Assembly: GCA_036939355.1 (NCBI GenBank)
Contig: JALLAP010000440.1
Coordinates: forward strand, 1-18,936
DNA: 18,936 bases
Direction: 5' to 3'
Source of the DNA: Thalassiosira profunda
Taxonomy: Eukaryota > Bacillariophyta > Thalassiosirophyceae > Thalassiosirales > Thalassiosiraceae
Shown: piece by piece, positions 17,743 through 18,936 of the stretch
How the letters are laid out: every line of letters begins with the position of its first letter
Numbering within the stretch: position 1 is the stretch's first letter
Translations under genes and position numbers: made by a program
Notes under the pieces: model-generated
The model's input: the letters and a program-made list of their open reading frames with translations, nothing else
What the model was told of the DNA's origin: nothing
Database searches by the model: none

Positions 17743-18756
17743 ATGGCGTTGCAACAACCCACGGCACGCCGACGGGCAACGACCGCTGAATGGAGTGAAC
17801 TGACAATCTTGCAAGCCGTTGCGGCGATAGCTCTCATTCGAACNGCCCCGGCCGGGAACACGGAGGCCTACCAGAAGCACTACGGGCGGGGGAGCGGCTA
17901 CGCCGAGTCTCACTACCACGGCCACCCGCCGCCGCCGCCGCATCAGCACGGGAGCTACCCTCCCTACCACGGGGCGGCGCCGCCCCCGCCGCAGCACGGC
18001 TACGGCCACTACTACTACCCGCCCCACCCCGAGGTGCCCTCCCCGTCCGCGCGCGGCTCCCGCGGGGCGAAGCACCACGCCATGGCCCCGCCGCTGGTGA
18101 CGCCCAAGAGCCACGATTCCGAGACGCTCCCCCCGGCGATGCCCCACGCTCCGATGGCCAAGCGGCCCTCGAAGGCGGCGGGCAAGAAGTCGCCCAAGGG
18201 CGGCCGGAAGGGGAAGAAGCAGAGCAACTACAAGCCCACGCCGTCGATCAAGCGGGACGCGCCCGACATGGAGCCGGAGATTGCCGTCGATCCCATGCGG
18301 CAGGACTTTCACTTTTACGCCGCCGATCGCTGCGACGAGGTCCGCGGCGAGTGCGAGGCCCGGCTCCGTTCCTCGGGCGACGTCCCGAAGGAAAAGGAGC
18401 TGTACCTCCTCACCACCCTCCTCAACGCCCGCCTCGTCAAGGATTGGGAGATGGCCCCGGAATCCACCCGGGCCGCGTACCTCAAGCGGGAGGAGGCGGA
18501 CCGGAAGCGCTTCCTGTCCGAGGAGGAGGTGGCGAGCCGGCACTGCGCCACGCTCACGGCGCGGAGGCGGAGTCCGAAGCAGAGCGTCATTCCGCCCGGA
18601 GGGGTGGGGAGCGTGGGGAGCTTTGGGCTGGGGGCTGATGTGGCCGTGCCGGCGCTCCCGAGCATGGAGGAGGCGCAGGCGGGCAAGCGCCGGGGGAGCG
18701 AGCTGGACGGGGAGATGGAGGGCCCGATGGCGAAGCGGGCGAGGGTGGCGGTGTAA
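17743..18756 (+). CDS. HMG-box-like, Pro/His/Tyr-rich nuclear protein
   Basis: The frame from ATG 17743 (first in-frame ATG) encodes 337 residues, but it crosses N 17844 in codon 34 and continuity there is unproven. Residues about 45-100 are rich in Pro, His, Tyr and Gly, low-complexity sequence typical of nuclear regulators. Residues about 139-163 are a strongly basic tract (KRPSKAAGKKSPKGGRKGKK). Residues about 185-268 resemble an HMG box: FHFYAADRCDEVRGECEARL for helix 1, then LTTLLNARLVKDWEMAPESTRAAYLKREEADRKRFLSEE fitting the W...P...Y...A...D..RF pattern of helices 2-3. An insertion between helices makes it atypical. A second basic motif (MAKRARVAV) ends the protein. DNA binding is inferred; the HMG call is moderate. 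Confidence 0.65.
   Translation: MALQQPTARRRATTAEWSELTILQAVAAIALIRXAPAGNTEAYQKHYGRGSGYAESHYHGHPPPPPHQHGSYPPYHGAAPPPPQHGYGHYYYPPHPEVPSPSARGSRGAKHHAMAPPLVTPKSHDSETLPPAMPHAPMAKRPSKAAGKKSPKGGRKGKKQSNYKPTPSIKRDAPDMEPEIAVDPMRQDFHFYAADRCDEVRGECEARLRSSGDVPKEKELYLLTTLLNARLVKDWEMAPESTRAAYLKREEADRKRFLSEEEVASRHCATLTARRRSPKQSVIPPGGVGSVGSFGLGADVAVPALPSMEEAQAGKRRGSELDGEMEGPMAKRARVAV
17844..17844. other. Unresolved N without flanking duplication
   Basis: Unlike the other four Ns, the 72 bases on each side differ. GC content rises sharply from the left to the right side. It may be a real gap of unknown length, a miscalled base in an ACN (Thr) codon, or a join of unrelated contigs. Confidence 0.7.
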
Positions 18757-18936
18757 AACCGACCGTCGTCTGGGAGGCATGCATTGGTGGAGTGCGTGTG
18801 GCGATGGAGTTGGAGTGTTGGATTGAGAGTGGATGAGATTGGAGCAATTATGTTTGCCTTTGGCGAAGTGCCCTTCTCCCTCGATGTTATTTGTGTTGGC
18901 GCCAGGCGTAATGCTGGTATGAGGCGGATTGATATA

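Overview
This is nuclear DNA from a GC-rich, compact eukaryotic genome, most likely a photosynthetic stramenopile (ochrophyte alga). I can place it no more finely than that. Genes lie on both strands and are interrupted by short GT-AG introns, mostly 68-99 bp, often with a visible CTRAC-like branch site. One protein (6632-7711, minus) begins with a signal peptide followed by Phe at the predicted cleavage point, the pattern of plastid import through secondary red-algal envelopes. Two other proteins have architectures I associate with stramenopile genomes.

Layout, left to right: a G-patch PINX1-like gene (minus, cut by the window edge); head-to-head with it an ARS2/SERRATE gene (plus) whose single intron carries an AT-rich foldback repeat; an EF-hand single-pass membrane protein (minus); a plastid-targeted protein of unknown function (minus); a 446-bp foldback element packed with palindromes just upstream of that gene; a seven-exon membrane-anchored GH18 chitinase with hevein-like motifs (minus); head-to-head with it a nine-exon secreted protein with eight Kazal-like protease-inhibitor domains and a probable GPI anchor (plus); a GT17-family glycosyltransferase (plus) preceded by two tiny upstream ORFs; a gene for a protein with a putative CCHC zinc-binding domain (minus); and, divergent from it, an HMG-box-like, proline/histidine-rich nuclear protein (plus).

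Three head-to-head pairs share short promoters of 200-345 bp. The chitinase/Kazal pair is the most suggestive: two secretory or cell-surface products share 281 bp containing a 12-bp-arm inverted repeat and three copies of GTGCAAC. PINX1/ARS2 pairs two RNA-metabolism genes.

The sequence is a draft assembly. Four of its five N characters each sit between two identical 72-bp copies. This is the mark of contigs joined without merging their overlap, and it falsely breaks three genes (ARS2, the glycosyltransferase twice, and the last intron/exon boundary of the CCHC gene). Collapsing each duplication restores a continuous reading frame or a sensible intron. The fifth N (17844) has no duplication and is a different kind of gap.

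The most unusual items are the foldback element with nine palindromic units on a strict ~22.5-bp period, and the Kazal gene, in which all eight domains are cut by an intron at the same codon in the same phase. I did not find a clearly new multi-gene system.
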